The notes under the pieces are model-generated. The model saw nothing but the letters and a program-made list of their open reading frames with translations, was not told the DNA's origin and searched no databases. From SZUA-584 sp041656035 (GTDB lineage Bacteria > Bacillota > Clostridia > Christensenellales > SZUA-584): 64,000 bases of DNA. Where the stretch lies: positions 96,722-160,721 of the forward strand of contig CAZPHS010000001.1 of NCBI GenBank assembly GCA_964586785.1, given 5' to 3'. Numbering within the stretch: position 1 is the first letter of the stretch; each line of letters opens with the position of its first letter. A program made the translations under genes and the position numbers. This document shows, one piece after another, positions 34,953-44,561 of this stretch.

Positions 34953-36002
34953 TTAAAGAAGAGAACACAGGTAGTTTTTGTCTATGGAATATGCAAGCGC
35001 TGTATCGCGGCTTATGCGCCCCGTTTTATATAGATTCGCGAGTGAATTATCCATCAATATATTCCCGACGCTTGTGGAGCCCTGCATGGCGGACGCAACC
35101 TGATGAACCTTGTTTTCTCTTATCAAATTGCGTATGGCATGTGTGGCTACAAGCGTTTCCACGGCCACAACGCGGTTTACTTTGTCCGTGGACAGCATCA
35201 GCTGCTGCGATATTACGGCCATAAGCGTCATCGAAAGCTGCATACGTATCTGCTGCTGCTGAAAAGGCGGAAACACGTCTATTACGCGGTCTATGGTTTT
35301 GGCGGCGCCGGTGGTATGAAGTGTTGAGAGCACAAGGTGCCCTGTTTCGGCTGCCGTTAACGCAATGCTTATCGTTTCAAGATCGCGCATTTCTCCTATC
35401 AGTATTATATCGGGGTCCTGGCGCATGGCGGCGCGAAGCGCCGTTGAGTAACTGCCGGAATCAACGCTTATCTCACGCTGGTTTACCATGCATTTTTTGT
35501 GATGGTGCAGATATTCAATCGGGTCTTCAAGCGTTAATATATGCGCGCTGCGCGTTTGGTTTATAACATCTATCATGGCGGCAAGAGTTGTTGATTTGCC
35601 GCTTCCGGTAGGGCCGGTAACCAGTATCAGCCCGCGGTTTAAAGAGCACAGGGAATTAACCACGGGCGGAAGCCCGAGAGTATTTATATCCGGAGGATTG
35701 TACTTTATAAGCCTCATGGCAATCGCCACGCTTTGACGCTGCATGTACGCGTTTACGCGGAAACGGTATTTACCCGGAATAGACAGGGAAAAATCGCATT
35801 CTCCGTTTTGTTCGAACGCGGACAATTGCGTGTTATCCATTACTTCTTTAGCGTATTGCCAGGATATATCGGGAGTTGTTATATCCTGGTTTATAGGTGT
35901 AAGTCCGTTGCTTAAACGCGCGATGGGGGGCAGGCCGACGGTGATATGGAGATCGGAAGCGCCCATGGCGGCCGCTTTTTCCATCAGTTCGGTAATTGTC
36001 AT
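34953..36002 (-). CDS. pilT: Pilus retraction ATPase PilT
   Basis: Hexameric ATPase that depolymerises the pilus, enabling twitching and DNA pulling. The 349 residues have the PilT start ASDLHITVG, Walker A GPTGSGKSTT, Walker B ILIGEMRDLETI with the catalytic Glu, the HTTGA His box, and the PilT-specific AIRNLIRENK signature near the C-terminus that distinguishes it from PilB. The start overlaps the pilB stop (ATGA). Presence of both motors means the element encodes dynamic, retractable pili. Confidence 0.96.
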   Translation of the reverse strand: MTITELMEKAAAMGASDLHITVGLPPIARLSNGLTPINQDITTPDISWQYAKEVMDNTQLSAFEQNGECDFSLSIPGKYRFRVNAYMQRQSVAIAMRLIKYNPPDINTLGLPPVVNSLCSLNRGLILVTGPTGSGKSTTLAAMIDVINQTRSAHILTLEDPIEYLHHHKKCMVNQREISVDSGSYSTALRAAMRQDPDIILIGEMRDLETISIALTAAETGHLVLSTLHTTGAAKTIDRVIDVFPPFQQQQIRMQLSMTLMAVISQQLMLSTDKVNRVVAVETLVATHAIRNLIRENKVHQVASAMQGSTSVGNILMDNSLANLYKTGRISRDTALAYSIDKNYLCSLL

Positions 36003-37690
36003 TCGCCGTCTCCTTTATACGAATACGACGTGCTTATAACCTCCTGTATGGAGGTCGCCCCTCTATCCAGCAGGCTAAGGCATCCTATAGCCAGTGTCTC
36101 CATGCGCTGTTTTTTAACCGCGTAATCGCGTATTGTATCCGGAGTTTCGCCTTTAACTATCATATCGCGTATAACCCTGTCTATAACGAGTATCTCGTGT
36201 ACCGCCACCCTGCCTTTGTAGCCCGAGTTATTGCAATACGTACAGCCCTCGCCTATATAAAGGGGTTTATCGTAATCGGCGGGGAGACCGGCCGCGGCAA
36301 GCTCGAACGCGCTTGGAGCGTACGGTTTTCTGCAGTTTTGGCATACGGTTTTTACCAGCCTTTGCGACAATATGCCTACAAGCGACGCGGCAAGCATATA
36401 GGGCGGAATATCCATGTCAATAAGCCGCGAGATGGTGCCGGCCGCGTCGTTGGTATGGATTGTCGACATCACAAGATGTCCGGTTATGGCGGCGCGTATG
36501 GCAATTTCCACCGTCTCTTGGTCACGAATCTCGCCTATCATAATAATATCGGGGTCCTGGCGCAGTATTGAGCGCAGTCCGGAGGCAAAAGTCAATCCGG
36601 CTTTAGTGTTCACCTGAACCTGATTGATGCCGTCCATTGTGTATTCCACGGGGTCTTCAACCGTAATTATATTTTTCTTGGTATCGTTTACTTCACCGAG
36701 CATAGCATAAAGAGTAGTCGATTTGCCGCTGCCCGTCGGGCCTGTTATCAATATCATACCGTACGGGTTGTTAAGCAGCGCGTCGAACTTTTTAAGGTTG
36801 GAGGACGAGAACCCAAGCTTGTCCTTTGTCATATAATAGTTTTGCTTGTCAAGCAGCCGCATGACAATTTTTTCGCCGTGTACTGTGGGCATAGACGATA
36901 TACGGATATCTATTTCGTTGTCGGACAGCACCAGCTTATAGCGCCCGTCCTGAGGTATCCGCTTTTCGGCTATATCCATATTGCCTATTATTTTAAGACG
37001 GGTAATAACGGCCGACTGCGCTTTTTTGGGTATGGCAAGCGCGTTGATAAGCTGCCCGTCAACACGCATTCTAACGCGCACGTTCGTCTCTTCCGGCTCA
37101 ACGTGTATATCGCTCGCTTTGGCTTTTACCGCCTGCTCAAATATGGAGGTTACAAGGCGCACAATAGGGGCGTTAGATATATTGCCGCCTTCCGGATCGG
37201 CGGCCGCTTCTTCTTTCTGTTCCTCGGAAAGCTCTTTTATTGCCGTTTCGGCGTATTCGTTTCCGTAAACAAGGCCTATGGCGGTATCAACCGCGTGTTC
37301 CGGCGCAATCATAGGCATAACTTCCATACCCGAGACGACACGCGCGTCTTCTATGGCGATAAAGTCTATGGGGTCCGCCATGGCCATATAAAGCCTGCCG
37401 CCTTCTGTTTTAACAGGCACCATTCTGTGCTTGCGGGCAAGCGCGACAGGAACGTTTTTGGCGAGAGCTTTAGAGAACTTTATCGTATCAAGGTTAATAA
37501 ACGGTATGCCAAGCTGATACTGCATAACCTCCATAAGCTGCTGCTCGGTGACAAAGCCCCTCGATTTTAATATCTTACCTAAACGCTCGCCGGACTGCTT
37601 TTGTTCGCTCAGGCTTTCATCAAGCTGTTCGTTAGTTATTATGCCAAGGTCTATAAGCATTTCGCCCAGATATTTATGCTTGATTGCCAA
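35999..37690 (-). CDS. pilB: Pilus extension ATPase PilB
   Basis: Hexameric ATPase driving pilus extension. The 563 residues have the GspE-type N-terminal domain (about 1-150, GEMLIDLGIITNEQLDESL), SDIHVEPEE, Walker A GPTGSGKST, Walker B IMIGEIRDQET, HTNDA and a zinc site CQNC/CTYC near residue 470. A TTG at 37690 is chosen as start because AGGAG lies 8 bases upstream and the protein then begins like relatives; upstream in-frame codons encode unrelated hydrophobic sequence. It is the first gene of the leftward pilus operon, diverging from the R-M genes. Confidence 0.96.
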   Translation of the reverse strand: MAIKHKYLGEMLIDLGIITNEQLDESLSEQKQSGERLGKILKSRGFVTEQQLMEVMQYQLGIPFINLDTIKFSKALAKNVPVALARKHRMVPVKTEGGRLYMAMADPIDFIAIEDARVVSGMEVMPMIAPEHAVDTAIGLVYGNEYAETAIKELSEEQKEEAAADPEGGNISNAPIVRLVTSIFEQAVKAKASDIHVEPEETNVRVRMRVDGQLINALAIPKKAQSAVITRLKIIGNMDIAEKRIPQDGRYKLVLSDNEIDIRISSMPTVHGEKIVMRLLDKQNYYMTKDKLGFSSSNLKKFDALLNNPYGMILITGPTGSGKSTTLYAMLGEVNDTKKNIITVEDPVEYTMDGINQVQVNTKAGLTFASGLRSILRQDPDIIMIGEIRDQETVEIAIRAAITGHLVMSTIHTNDAAGTISRLIDMDIPPYMLAASLVGILSQRLVKTVCQNCRKPYAPSAFELAAAGLPADYDKPLYIGEGCTYCNNSGYKGRVAVHEILVIDRVIRDMIVKGETPDTIRDYAVKKQRMETLAIGCLSLLDRGATSIQEVISTSYSYKGDGE

Positions 37691-37909
37691 AATATACACT
37701 CCTATTAATACGCTTAGTATTTGGATAAGTCTTAACTGTATATAAACGGCGGGAAGGAATTTAAAACAAACGGCGTGTAAATTAAACATTAATATTATGC
37801 GTTATTATGTGACGGCGGTAAATCACTTTACCCAAAATTAAAAAACCACTAAAAAAATGGCAACATATGTAGTATAATAATACTATTCAAATTCGAGTGG
37901 GAGGTTATC
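37691..37909. promoter_or_regulatory. Divergent control region between pilB and mod
   Basis: This 219-base gap contains a clean inverted repeat GGTAAA-TCAC-TTTACC (37817-37832) suited to a dimeric repressor, and a TATAAT at 37873-37878 as the likely -10 of the R-M unit, inside an AT-rich palindrome (AGTAT/ATACT). The pilB promoter should lie here but no strong match was found. The WYL protein or the R-M unit itself could act on the repeat; this is inference. Confidence 0.45.
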
Positions 37910-40063
37910 ATGTCAAGACTCACCGAGCAGGAACAGCAGGAAATTATACGTTATATTGAAGCAGACAAGCCGTTGCCTGAGAAATACCGTTTTCTTTTAT
38001 TCGCTGACAAGCGTGAAGTGGAGCTTGTGTGGAACGGAAAGAGCAACGACATTTGTAATATCGTTTTACCGTTTCAGGTGATTGAGCAGGTTGATGAACC
38101 ACGCTCAGAATCAAAAAAACAGATGATTGAGCAGTTGAGCTTTTTAGATGAGCGCGGGAGGCAACTACAAGGCTGGACGAATAAGCTGATATGGGGCGAC
38201 AATAAGTTGATTTTATCATCATTGAAGAACGGACCGCTTAGAGAGCAAATCGAGGAACAGGGCGGAATAAAGCTAATCTACATCGACCCTCCATTTGATG
38301 TGGGAGCCGATTTCAGCATGGATATTGAAATAGGTGAGGATAAATTTACAAAGAAACCTAATATTTTAGAAGAGATCGCATACAGGGATACTTGGGGCAA
38401 AGGCACAGATTCGTTTATTTCAATGATATATGAGCGTTTAGTTTTAATGCGTGATCTTCTTTCTGAAGACGGAAGTATTTTTGTTCACTGTGATTGGAGA
38501 GTAAACAGTTGTCTGCGGTTTATTCTTGACGAAATTTTTGGCTCTGATAGATTCAATAATGAAATAATTTGGCATTATGAGAAGTGGACTGCATCAAGCA
38601 AAATGCTGCAAAAAAATCATGATAGCATCCTATATTATACAAAATCTCCATCTTGGATTTTTAACGAACAGAGAGAAATAACAGCAAACTTAAAAGATAA
38701 GTATGAAAAAGGTTATCTTATCGGAGGAGGCGGTGGTTCTACTGGGCTAGTTGTCTATGACAAAAATAATCCAAAAGTCCAAGAAATGATAGAAAGCGGG
38801 AAATATAAAGTGGTATACGCTGATACAACAGGTAAACCAATAAGTGATGTTTGGCAAATACCTTTCATTAATCCTGTAGCTTCTGAAAGATTAGATTACC
38901 CAACACAAAAGCCAGAAAAGTTAATTGAGCGCATTGTGCGAATTTCTTCAAATAAAAGTGATATCGTAGCAGATTTTTTCTGTGGTTCTGGAACTTTGGT
39001 TGCTATAGCTGAAAAGCTTGGACGAAAATGGATAGCCTCCGATTTAGGTAAGTTTGCAATACATACAACTCGAAAACGCATGATTGGCGTTCAGAGGCAA
39101 ATGAAAGAAGAAGGCAAGGACTTTAGAGCTTTTGAAATATTGAACCTTGGTAAATATGAACGTCAGCATTATATTGGAGTTAATCCAAATCTGCGTGAAG
39201 CTGAACAGCAAAGACAGTTTGAGAAGAAGGAAGCTGCTTTCCTGGATTTAATTTTAAAAGCCTATAAGGCAGAAAAGACAGAAGGATTTAATACCTTCCA
39301 TGGCAAAAAAGCAGGGAGACTTGTGTCAGTTGGTCCAATCAACATGCCGGTTACTCGACTGTATGTCGAGGAGATCATACTTGAATGCAGACAGAAGCAT
39401 ATCACCCGAGTTGATATCTTAGGATTTGAATTTGAGATGGGGCTGTTTCCGAATATCCTTGATGAGGCTAGATCAAAAGGTATTGATATACTACCAAAAT
39501 ATATTCCAGCGGATGTTTTTGATAAACGTGCGATTGAAAAGAATCAAGTTGTATTTCACGATGTATCTTTTATAGAGGTTACTCCAAAAGTTAAGAAAAA
39601 CAGTATTGCCGTTAAGCTAACTGATTTCTCGGTGTTTTACTCACAAGACTCAGTTGCCTTGGCTGAAGAATCACTTAGGAATAAAGCAAGTAAGATCGTC
39701 GTTGAAAGAGGCCAAATTGTTAAGGTTTCGAAGGATGCTAATGGAATTGTAACACGAGAAACGCTAACTAAGCATTGGACGGACTGGATTGATTATTGGG
39801 CAGTTGATTTTAACTTCGAAAGCAAGAGAGAGATCGTACGTGTCAAAAATGAAGATACCGGTGAATTAGAAGAGAGATGGACTGGAGACTATATTTTTGA
39901 AAATGAATGGCAATCTTTCAGAACAAGAAAAGACCGTTCTTTGGAGCTGGAAAGCGCTTATCACGAATGTATGTCAGGGACATATAAGGTGGCTGTAAAA
40001 GTCGTTGATATCTTCGGCAATGATACGATGACGATCATAGAAGTTAATGTAGGGGGTAAGTAG
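37910..40063 (+). CDS. mod: Type III-like DNA adenine methyltransferase (Mod)
   Basis: A 717-residue beta-class DNA N6-adenine methyltransferase. The catalytic motif IV IYIDPPFDVG (about 125) precedes the AdoMet motif I DFFCGSGTLVAIAEKLGR (about 360), with TQKPEKLIERIV between them, the order of beta-class and type III Mod enzymes. The target-recognition region lies in the centre. The long C-terminal part is shared with site-specific methyltransferases that pair with a Res-type helicase. It is separated from res by 2 bases. Codon use is more AT-rich than in the flanking pilus genes, suggesting separate acquisition. The recognised sequence cannot be told from the protein. Confidence 0.93.
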   Translation: MSRLTEQEQQEIIRYIEADKPLPEKYRFLLFADKREVELVWNGKSNDICNIVLPFQVIEQVDEPRSESKKQMIEQLSFLDERGRQLQGWTNKLIWGDNKLILSSLKNGPLREQIEEQGGIKLIYIDPPFDVGADFSMDIEIGEDKFTKKPNILEEIAYRDTWGKGTDSFISMIYERLVLMRDLLSEDGSIFVHCDWRVNSCLRFILDEIFGSDRFNNEIIWHYEKWTASSKMLQKNHDSILYYTKSPSWIFNEQREITANLKDKYEKGYLIGGGGGSTGLVVYDKNNPKVQEMIESGKYKVVYADTTGKPISDVWQIPFINPVASERLDYPTQKPEKLIERIVRISSNKSDIVADFFCGSGTLVAIAEKLGRKWIASDLGKFAIHTTRKRMIGVQRQMKEEGKDFRAFEILNLGKYERQHYIGVNPNLREAEQQRQFEKKEAAFLDLILKAYKAEKTEGFNTFHGKKAGRLVSVGPINMPVTRLYVEEIILECRQKHITRVDILGFEFEMGLFPNILDEARSKGIDILPKYIPADVFDKRAIEKNQVVFHDVSFIEVTPKVKKNSIAVKLTDFSVFYSQDSVALAEESLRNKASKIVVERGQIVKVSKDANGIVTRETLTKHWTDWIDYWAVDFNFESKREIVRVKNEDTGELEERWTGDYIFENEWQSFRTRKDRSLELESAYHECMSGTYKVAVKVVDIFGNDTMTIIEVNVGGK

Positions 40064-40065
40064 CT

Positions 40066-42747
40066 ATGGCGTTGCACAAAGATTTCCCTCATTCTCCTTT
40101 TGAAGTTCTCGATCCAGCAATCCGTTGGTTTCCTGCCGATGAAGAACTAAGAGAGAACAGCATGGACAAGCTAATGCCTCCTTTGGTAGCACAGCTACGC
40201 CATAAGGTAAAGGTTTGGCGTGATGGTGGATATGTTGGGGCGACCGAGGTCAGTCGCAGCCTGCTGAAATGGTGGTTTTACACTCCTCATATGATGCCTA
40301 AATCTGATGGTACAATGATGGAGTTTCAATACTATTTTGCACAGCGTGAAGCCGTGGAGACGATTATTTATTTATATGATGTGGCTAGGGCAAAAGACAA
40401 ATATGATTTAATGCGATTTGACAGCTCTGGGCTTGTAACAACAGGACAATTTGATGAAACATGGCGGCGGTTTGTGGTAAAAATGGCAACGGGTGCAGGC
40501 AAAACAAAAGTCTTAGGACTTGTATTAGCATGGTGCTTTTTCCACAAGGCTTATGAGGAAGATTCGGAGTTAGCACGAAACTTCTTGGTTATTGCTCCGA
40601 ATATAATCGTGTTAGATCGCATATACAAGGACTTTCAAGGGCTAAAGATGTTCTTTGAAGACCCAGTGCTTCCCGATAACGGATTTGAAGGACACAACTG
40701 GCATGACGATTTTCAGCTTACGCTTCATCGGCAAGACGATGTAAATATCACACGATCAACGGGCAATATATTCTTGACGAACATTCACAGAGTATATTCT
40801 GGAGAGGACATCCCACCATCACCAGAGGATGAGGATTTAAGGGACTTTTTCTTAGGCAAGCGGCCTGTAGGTGCTACAAATGATTCTAAAGTTGATCTTG
40901 GGATGATCGTTAGGGATATTGAAGAGTTAGTAATTCTGAATGATGAAGCACATCATATTCACGATCCCAGAATGGCTTGGTTTAAGTCGATAGAAGATAT
41001 TCATAATCGATTGCTTCAAAAAGGTAAGGCTTTATCACTACAGATTGACGTAACAGCAACTCCGAAACATAACAACGGAGCAATCTTTGTGCAGACTGTA
41101 TCAGATTACCCGCTTGTTGAAGCGATTTCACAGAACGTTGTAAAGCATCCTGTATTACCTGACGCAGCCAGTCGTACAAAGCTTCAGGAGCGACAGAGCG
41201 CCAAGTTTACTGAAAAGTATGCTGATTACATAGACTTAGGTGTTATCGAGTGGAAGAAAGCTTATGACGAGAATATAAAGCTTGGTAAAAAATCAATTCT
41301 TTTTATAATGACTGATGATACAAAAAACTGTGATGATGTAGCCTTATACCTTGAAGGCACTTATCCAGACTTAAAGGACGCGGTTCTAGTTATACATACG
41401 AAGAAAAACGGTGAAATTTCGGAATCGACAACAGGCAAAGATAAGGAAGAAATGGATAGGCTCCGAAAAGAAGCGAACGAAATCGATAGCATGGATAGTC
41501 CGTATAAAGCTATCGTCTCTGTGCTTGTATTAAAAGAAGGCTGGGATGTTCGTAATGTAACGACTATAGTAGGCCTTCGCGCATACTCCTCGAAAAGCAA
41601 TATTCTGCCCGAGCAAACACTTGGCCGTGGACTGCGAAAGATGCATTCTGGTAGCTGCGAAGAATATGTTAGCGTTGTTGGAACAGATGCATTCATTGAT
41701 TTTGTAGAGTCGATCCAAGCAGAGGGGGTTAAACTTGAACGTAAGCCAATGGGAGAGGGCGCAAAGCCCAACACACCAATTGTCATTGAAGTTGACAAAG
41801 AAAACGTAAAGAAAGATATTGATAAGCTTGATATTGAGATACCTGTATTGACCCCAAAAGTATATCGTGAGTATAAAAATTTAGGGTCATTAAATATCAA
41901 GACCTTAACGTATCAGACTGTTGCATATAAGGAGTTCAGCGAAGAAGAACAACGGGAGATTATATTTAAAGATATAACTACTGGTGAACTATCTCATATA
42001 ACATTGATGGATACTGCTGGAGTTGCAGACTATCGTAGTGTGCTTGGATATTTTACTCAAACAATAATGCGTGAACTGAGGCTGATAAGCGGCTATGACG
42101 TATTGTACGGAAAGGTAAAATCTTTTATACAGGACTATCTTTTTGGTAGACAAGTTGATTTGGAATCCCCTAATACGCTCAGAAATTTATCAGAGCTTGA
42201 AGCAACGAAAACCATCATTGAATCATTTAAGAAAGCGATTAATGCTCTAACTGTTAAGACCAAAGGCGATGCCGAGATCAAGGACACCATTAAGCTGAGA
42301 CAAACAAGGCCATTTGTAGCAAAAGATCAGGGCTATTTAGTTACTCAAAAAAGCGTTTTCAATAAAATTATCGGAGATAGTCATCTCGAACTTCTTTTTG
42401 CAAGTTTTTTAGAGAAGTGCGATGATATCATCTCGTATGCAAAGAACTATTTTGCAGTTCATTTTAAGCTTGATTACGTTAATGCTAACGGAGATATTTC
42501 TAACTATTATCCTGATTTCATAGTAAAGGTGTCCTCTAATGAAATTGCTATAGTTGAGACAAAAGGGCAAGAAGATTTGGATGTACCTTTGAAAATGGAG
42601 CGACTAAAGCAGTGGTGCGAGGATATAAACTTGATTCAGACTGAAGTCAGGTTTGACTTTGTTTTCGTTGATCAAGAGAGTTTCGAGAAGTATAGACCGA
42701 CTTCGTTTAAGAGTTTGATGAAATCATTTTTGGAGTATAAGGAATAA
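40066..42747 (+). CDS. res: Type III-like restriction endonuclease subunit (Res)
   Basis: An 893-residue SF2 translocase-nuclease partner of Mod. Helicase motifs are MATGAGKTKVLGLVL (Walker A, about 145), NDEAHHIHD (motif II), TATPKHN (motif III) and QTLGRGLRKM (motif VI). A C-terminal PD-(D/E)xK nuclease is seen as YYPDFIVKV followed by AIVETKGQE at about residue 840. All active residues look intact, so the pair should be a functional ATP-dependent restriction system. It follows mod directly and has the same AT-rich composition. Confidence 0.93.
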   Translation: MALHKDFPHSPFEVLDPAIRWFPADEELRENSMDKLMPPLVAQLRHKVKVWRDGGYVGATEVSRSLLKWWFYTPHMMPKSDGTMMEFQYYFAQREAVETIIYLYDVARAKDKYDLMRFDSSGLVTTGQFDETWRRFVVKMATGAGKTKVLGLVLAWCFFHKAYEEDSELARNFLVIAPNIIVLDRIYKDFQGLKMFFEDPVLPDNGFEGHNWHDDFQLTLHRQDDVNITRSTGNIFLTNIHRVYSGEDIPPSPEDEDLRDFFLGKRPVGATNDSKVDLGMIVRDIEELVILNDEAHHIHDPRMAWFKSIEDIHNRLLQKGKALSLQIDVTATPKHNNGAIFVQTVSDYPLVEAISQNVVKHPVLPDAASRTKLQERQSAKFTEKYADYIDLGVIEWKKAYDENIKLGKKSILFIMTDDTKNCDDVALYLEGTYPDLKDAVLVIHTKKNGEISESTTGKDKEEMDRLRKEANEIDSMDSPYKAIVSVLVLKEGWDVRNVTTIVGLRAYSSKSNILPEQTLGRGLRKMHSGSCEEYVSVVGTDAFIDFVESIQAEGVKLERKPMGEGAKPNTPIVIEVDKENVKKDIDKLDIEIPVLTPKVYREYKNLGSLNIKTLTYQTVAYKEFSEEEQREIIFKDITTGELSHITLMDTAGVADYRSVLGYFTQTIMRELRLISGYDVLYGKVKSFIQDYLFGRQVDLESPNTLRNLSELEATKTIIESFKKAINALTVKTKGDAEIKDTIKLRQTRPFVAKDQGYLVTQKSVFNKIIGDSHLELLFASFLEKCDDIISYAKNYFAVHFKLDYVNANGDISNYYPDFIVKVSSNEIAIVETKGQEDLDVPLKMERLKQWCEDINLIQTEVRFDFVFVDQESFEKYRPTSFKSLMKSFLEYKE

Positions 42748-42764
42748 ATCCGGCTGTTTTGCAC

Positions 42765-42793
42765 TTTACATCGGCGGGCGTTTTATGTATACT
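42765..42793 (+). promoter_or_regulatory. Promoter of the small lipoprotein gene
   Basis: TTTACA (42765-42770), a 17-base spacer and TATACT (42788-42793), about 30 bases before the start codon. Confidence 0.65.
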
Positions 42794-42823
42794 TGAAAAC
42801 GATATTGAACAAAGGGGTTTATA

Positions 42824-43327
42824 ATGCTAAAAAGATATGTTAAATTATCGGCGGTAATGTTTATGGCGATTGTCGCTGTTTTATTGCTCGCGGCGTGCGG
42901 AGAGGCGTCAATTTCAAGGCCTCAGCCTAAAGTTGACGCCGTTATGGTAAAGGTAACCGGAAGCTGCGATATCAATATAAGCGATGAAATAATAACAGTA
43001 TCCGGCCAAACGGACATTGAAAAAGGCGCCGTCATACATGTTTCCGTCGTAAGCCAGTCCGGAGCGGTTATAGACCACCAGATAATCACAAAGGACAGCG
43101 ACGACATAAAATGCGTTTTTGAAAAAACACAGGATAAGTACGGCGATATTTCGCAGGTTACGGGATATATAACCTTTGCGCCCTCTCGTTACGGCAAACA
43201 ATCCGACGCGATTTACAGCGTCTACGGCGAAAAATTTGAAAACATAGAATACGATAAAGAAAGCGTTGTTTGGGATAACAGCGGTATAATAGTTCTGTTC
43301 GCTTCGGAAACGCTCAGCATTAAATAA
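42824..43327 (+). CDS. Hypothetical lipoprotein
   Basis: A 167-residue protein with a clear lipoprotein signal (positively charged start, hydrophobic run, LAAC with Cys25). The mature part of about 140 residues looks beta-rich (alternating VMVKVTGSCDI, ISDEIITVSGQTD, VIHVSVVSQSG), perhaps an immunoglobulin-like fold. No family recognised. It has its own promoter and a terminator shared with the convergent DUF3810 gene. It lies in the right part of the element, so it is cargo unless that edge is misplaced. Confidence 0.8.
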   Translation: MLKRYVKLSAVMFMAIVAVLLLAACGEASISRPQPKVDAVMVKVTGSCDINISDEIITVSGQTDIEKGAVIHVSVVSQSGAVIDHQIITKDSDDIKCVFEKTQDKYGDISQVTGYITFAPSRYGKQSDAIYSVYGEKFENIEYDKESVVWDNSGIIVLFASETLSIK

Positions 43328-43342
43328 TCTAATATAACCGCT

Positions 43343-43373
43343 AAAGACCGCCTAAATCGCGCGGTCTTTTTTT
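43343..43373. terminator. Bidirectional terminator
   Basis: AAAGACCGC (43343-43351) pairs with GCGGTCTTT (43361-43369), followed by more T's. It separates the convergent lipoprotein and DUF3810 genes and can serve both. Confidence 0.88.
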
Positions 43374-43374
43374 G

Positions 43375-44496
43375 TTACAGCTCGCCGCTTCTCCACAGAG
43401 CGATTATTAAATCCACCATGCGCCCGTAGCTTTGTACGCCGTCGCGCTGCATGTTAGATATTAAGAATGTGTTATTTACCTCTCTTGCCGCCTCGCTCAC
43501 TTTTCCTTCGTAACCCGCCCAGTAACGGCCTCTGTCAAACAAATCCCTCTCGACGGCCCGCGAATAATTTTGGCGCAGCTTATAATATAAATCACTGTCG
43601 GCATTATAAAGCGCGTCCATGGCGTGAATAAGCGCCAGCATTGTGCCGGAATATTCAACGGAAGAATCGCCGGAAAAACGGCAGATATAGTACGCTATAA
43701 AATTAGCCTCGTCTTCACGCGCGAAACCTCTCTGATGCGCGGCCTCGTGCATGCATGAAGCCGCGAATAAAAGCGCAGGGGCGTCCGCATTTATGTTAGC
43801 CTCGCCCGTAAAAGGAAAATATATTCCGGATATATGAGCCCACGAGAGACCTTCCGAATAAAGCACGGGTTTTATGCTGCCGAAACTGCCGCCTATAAAT
43901 GTAAGATTCGACGCTTTTGCCGCTTTGTCGAAATATCCGTTTACGCCGCTCATTATTTTTGTTTTTGAACCGGCCGGAGAGAATACGCCGCTTGTATTCT
44001 CGGGGACGGATTCGCGGAGCGTATTGGCGCGGCTCAAAAGCGCGTCGCACGCGTAATAAAGCTCTTTGGCGGTTGAGGGAGAATCGTCAAGATTAAGCGT
44101 TTCCGCCAAAGGCATTCGCGCGTAATTAAACCCCCACAAGGCTATAAAAAGCGCGTAAATCAAGGACGCGGCGGATAGGAGCGCCGCGATACCGCGCAGC
44201 GCAACACGCGGCCATTCGCGGCGCGCGCGTATCGCGCGTACTATGATAAAAATAATGTATGCGGCTGTGGACAAAACAAAAGCGTATAAGAGAAATTCCG
44301 CAACAGAAAAAGGAAGCAGACCGGTGACGGAGGAAAGCGCGCTGTTTATACGTAAGAAAATACCGCGCGAATAAACCGTTTCCACAAACTGCGGGAACAG
44401 AAACGACAGCCGGAAAAGCGCATAGAAAAAGGGGCCCGGCAGCAGCCAAAGCAGCTTTTTCGCTTCCGTTTTAAAATTAAAAAAGGTCATACGCAC
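43375..44496 (-). CDS. DUF3810 membrane protein with HExxH motif
   Basis: A 373-residue protein with three N-terminal membrane helices (about 12-35, 55-85, 100-125) and an extracytoplasmic domain containing MHEAAHQRGFAREDEANFIAYY. The HEAAH sequence plus the downstream Glu match a zinc metallopeptidase core, and DUF3810 is a family with this motif of unproven activity. It is the last gene before the right repeat of the element. Its stop lies beside a shared terminator. A role in envelope protein processing is possible but not shown. Confidence 0.88.
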   Translation of the reverse strand: MRMTFFNFKTEAKKLLWLLPGPFFYALFRLSFLFPQFVETVYSRGIFLRINSALSSVTGLLPFSVAEFLLYAFVLSTAAYIIFIIVRAIRARREWPRVALRGIAALLSAASLIYALFIALWGFNYARMPLAETLNLDDSPSTAKELYYACDALLSRANTLRESVPENTSGVFSPAGSKTKIMSGVNGYFDKAAKASNLTFIGGSFGSIKPVLYSEGLSWAHISGIYFPFTGEANINADAPALLFAASCMHEAAHQRGFAREDEANFIAYYICRFSGDSSVEYSGTMLALIHAMDALYNADSDLYYKLRQNYSRAVERDLFDRGRYWAGYEGKVSEAAREVNNTFLISNMQRDGVQSYGRMVDLIIALWRSGEL

Positions 44497-44561
44497 TTAA
44501 AACTCCTCGCGGTACTGTTATTGTATACAAAGTTTTTTCTTTCGGTCAACTGTAAAGTTTA

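Noticed and set aside
27297..37690. Antisense reading frames opposite the pilus and lon genes
   Set aside because: They are shadows of GC-rich coding sequence without ribosome sites; the sense frames have clear families.
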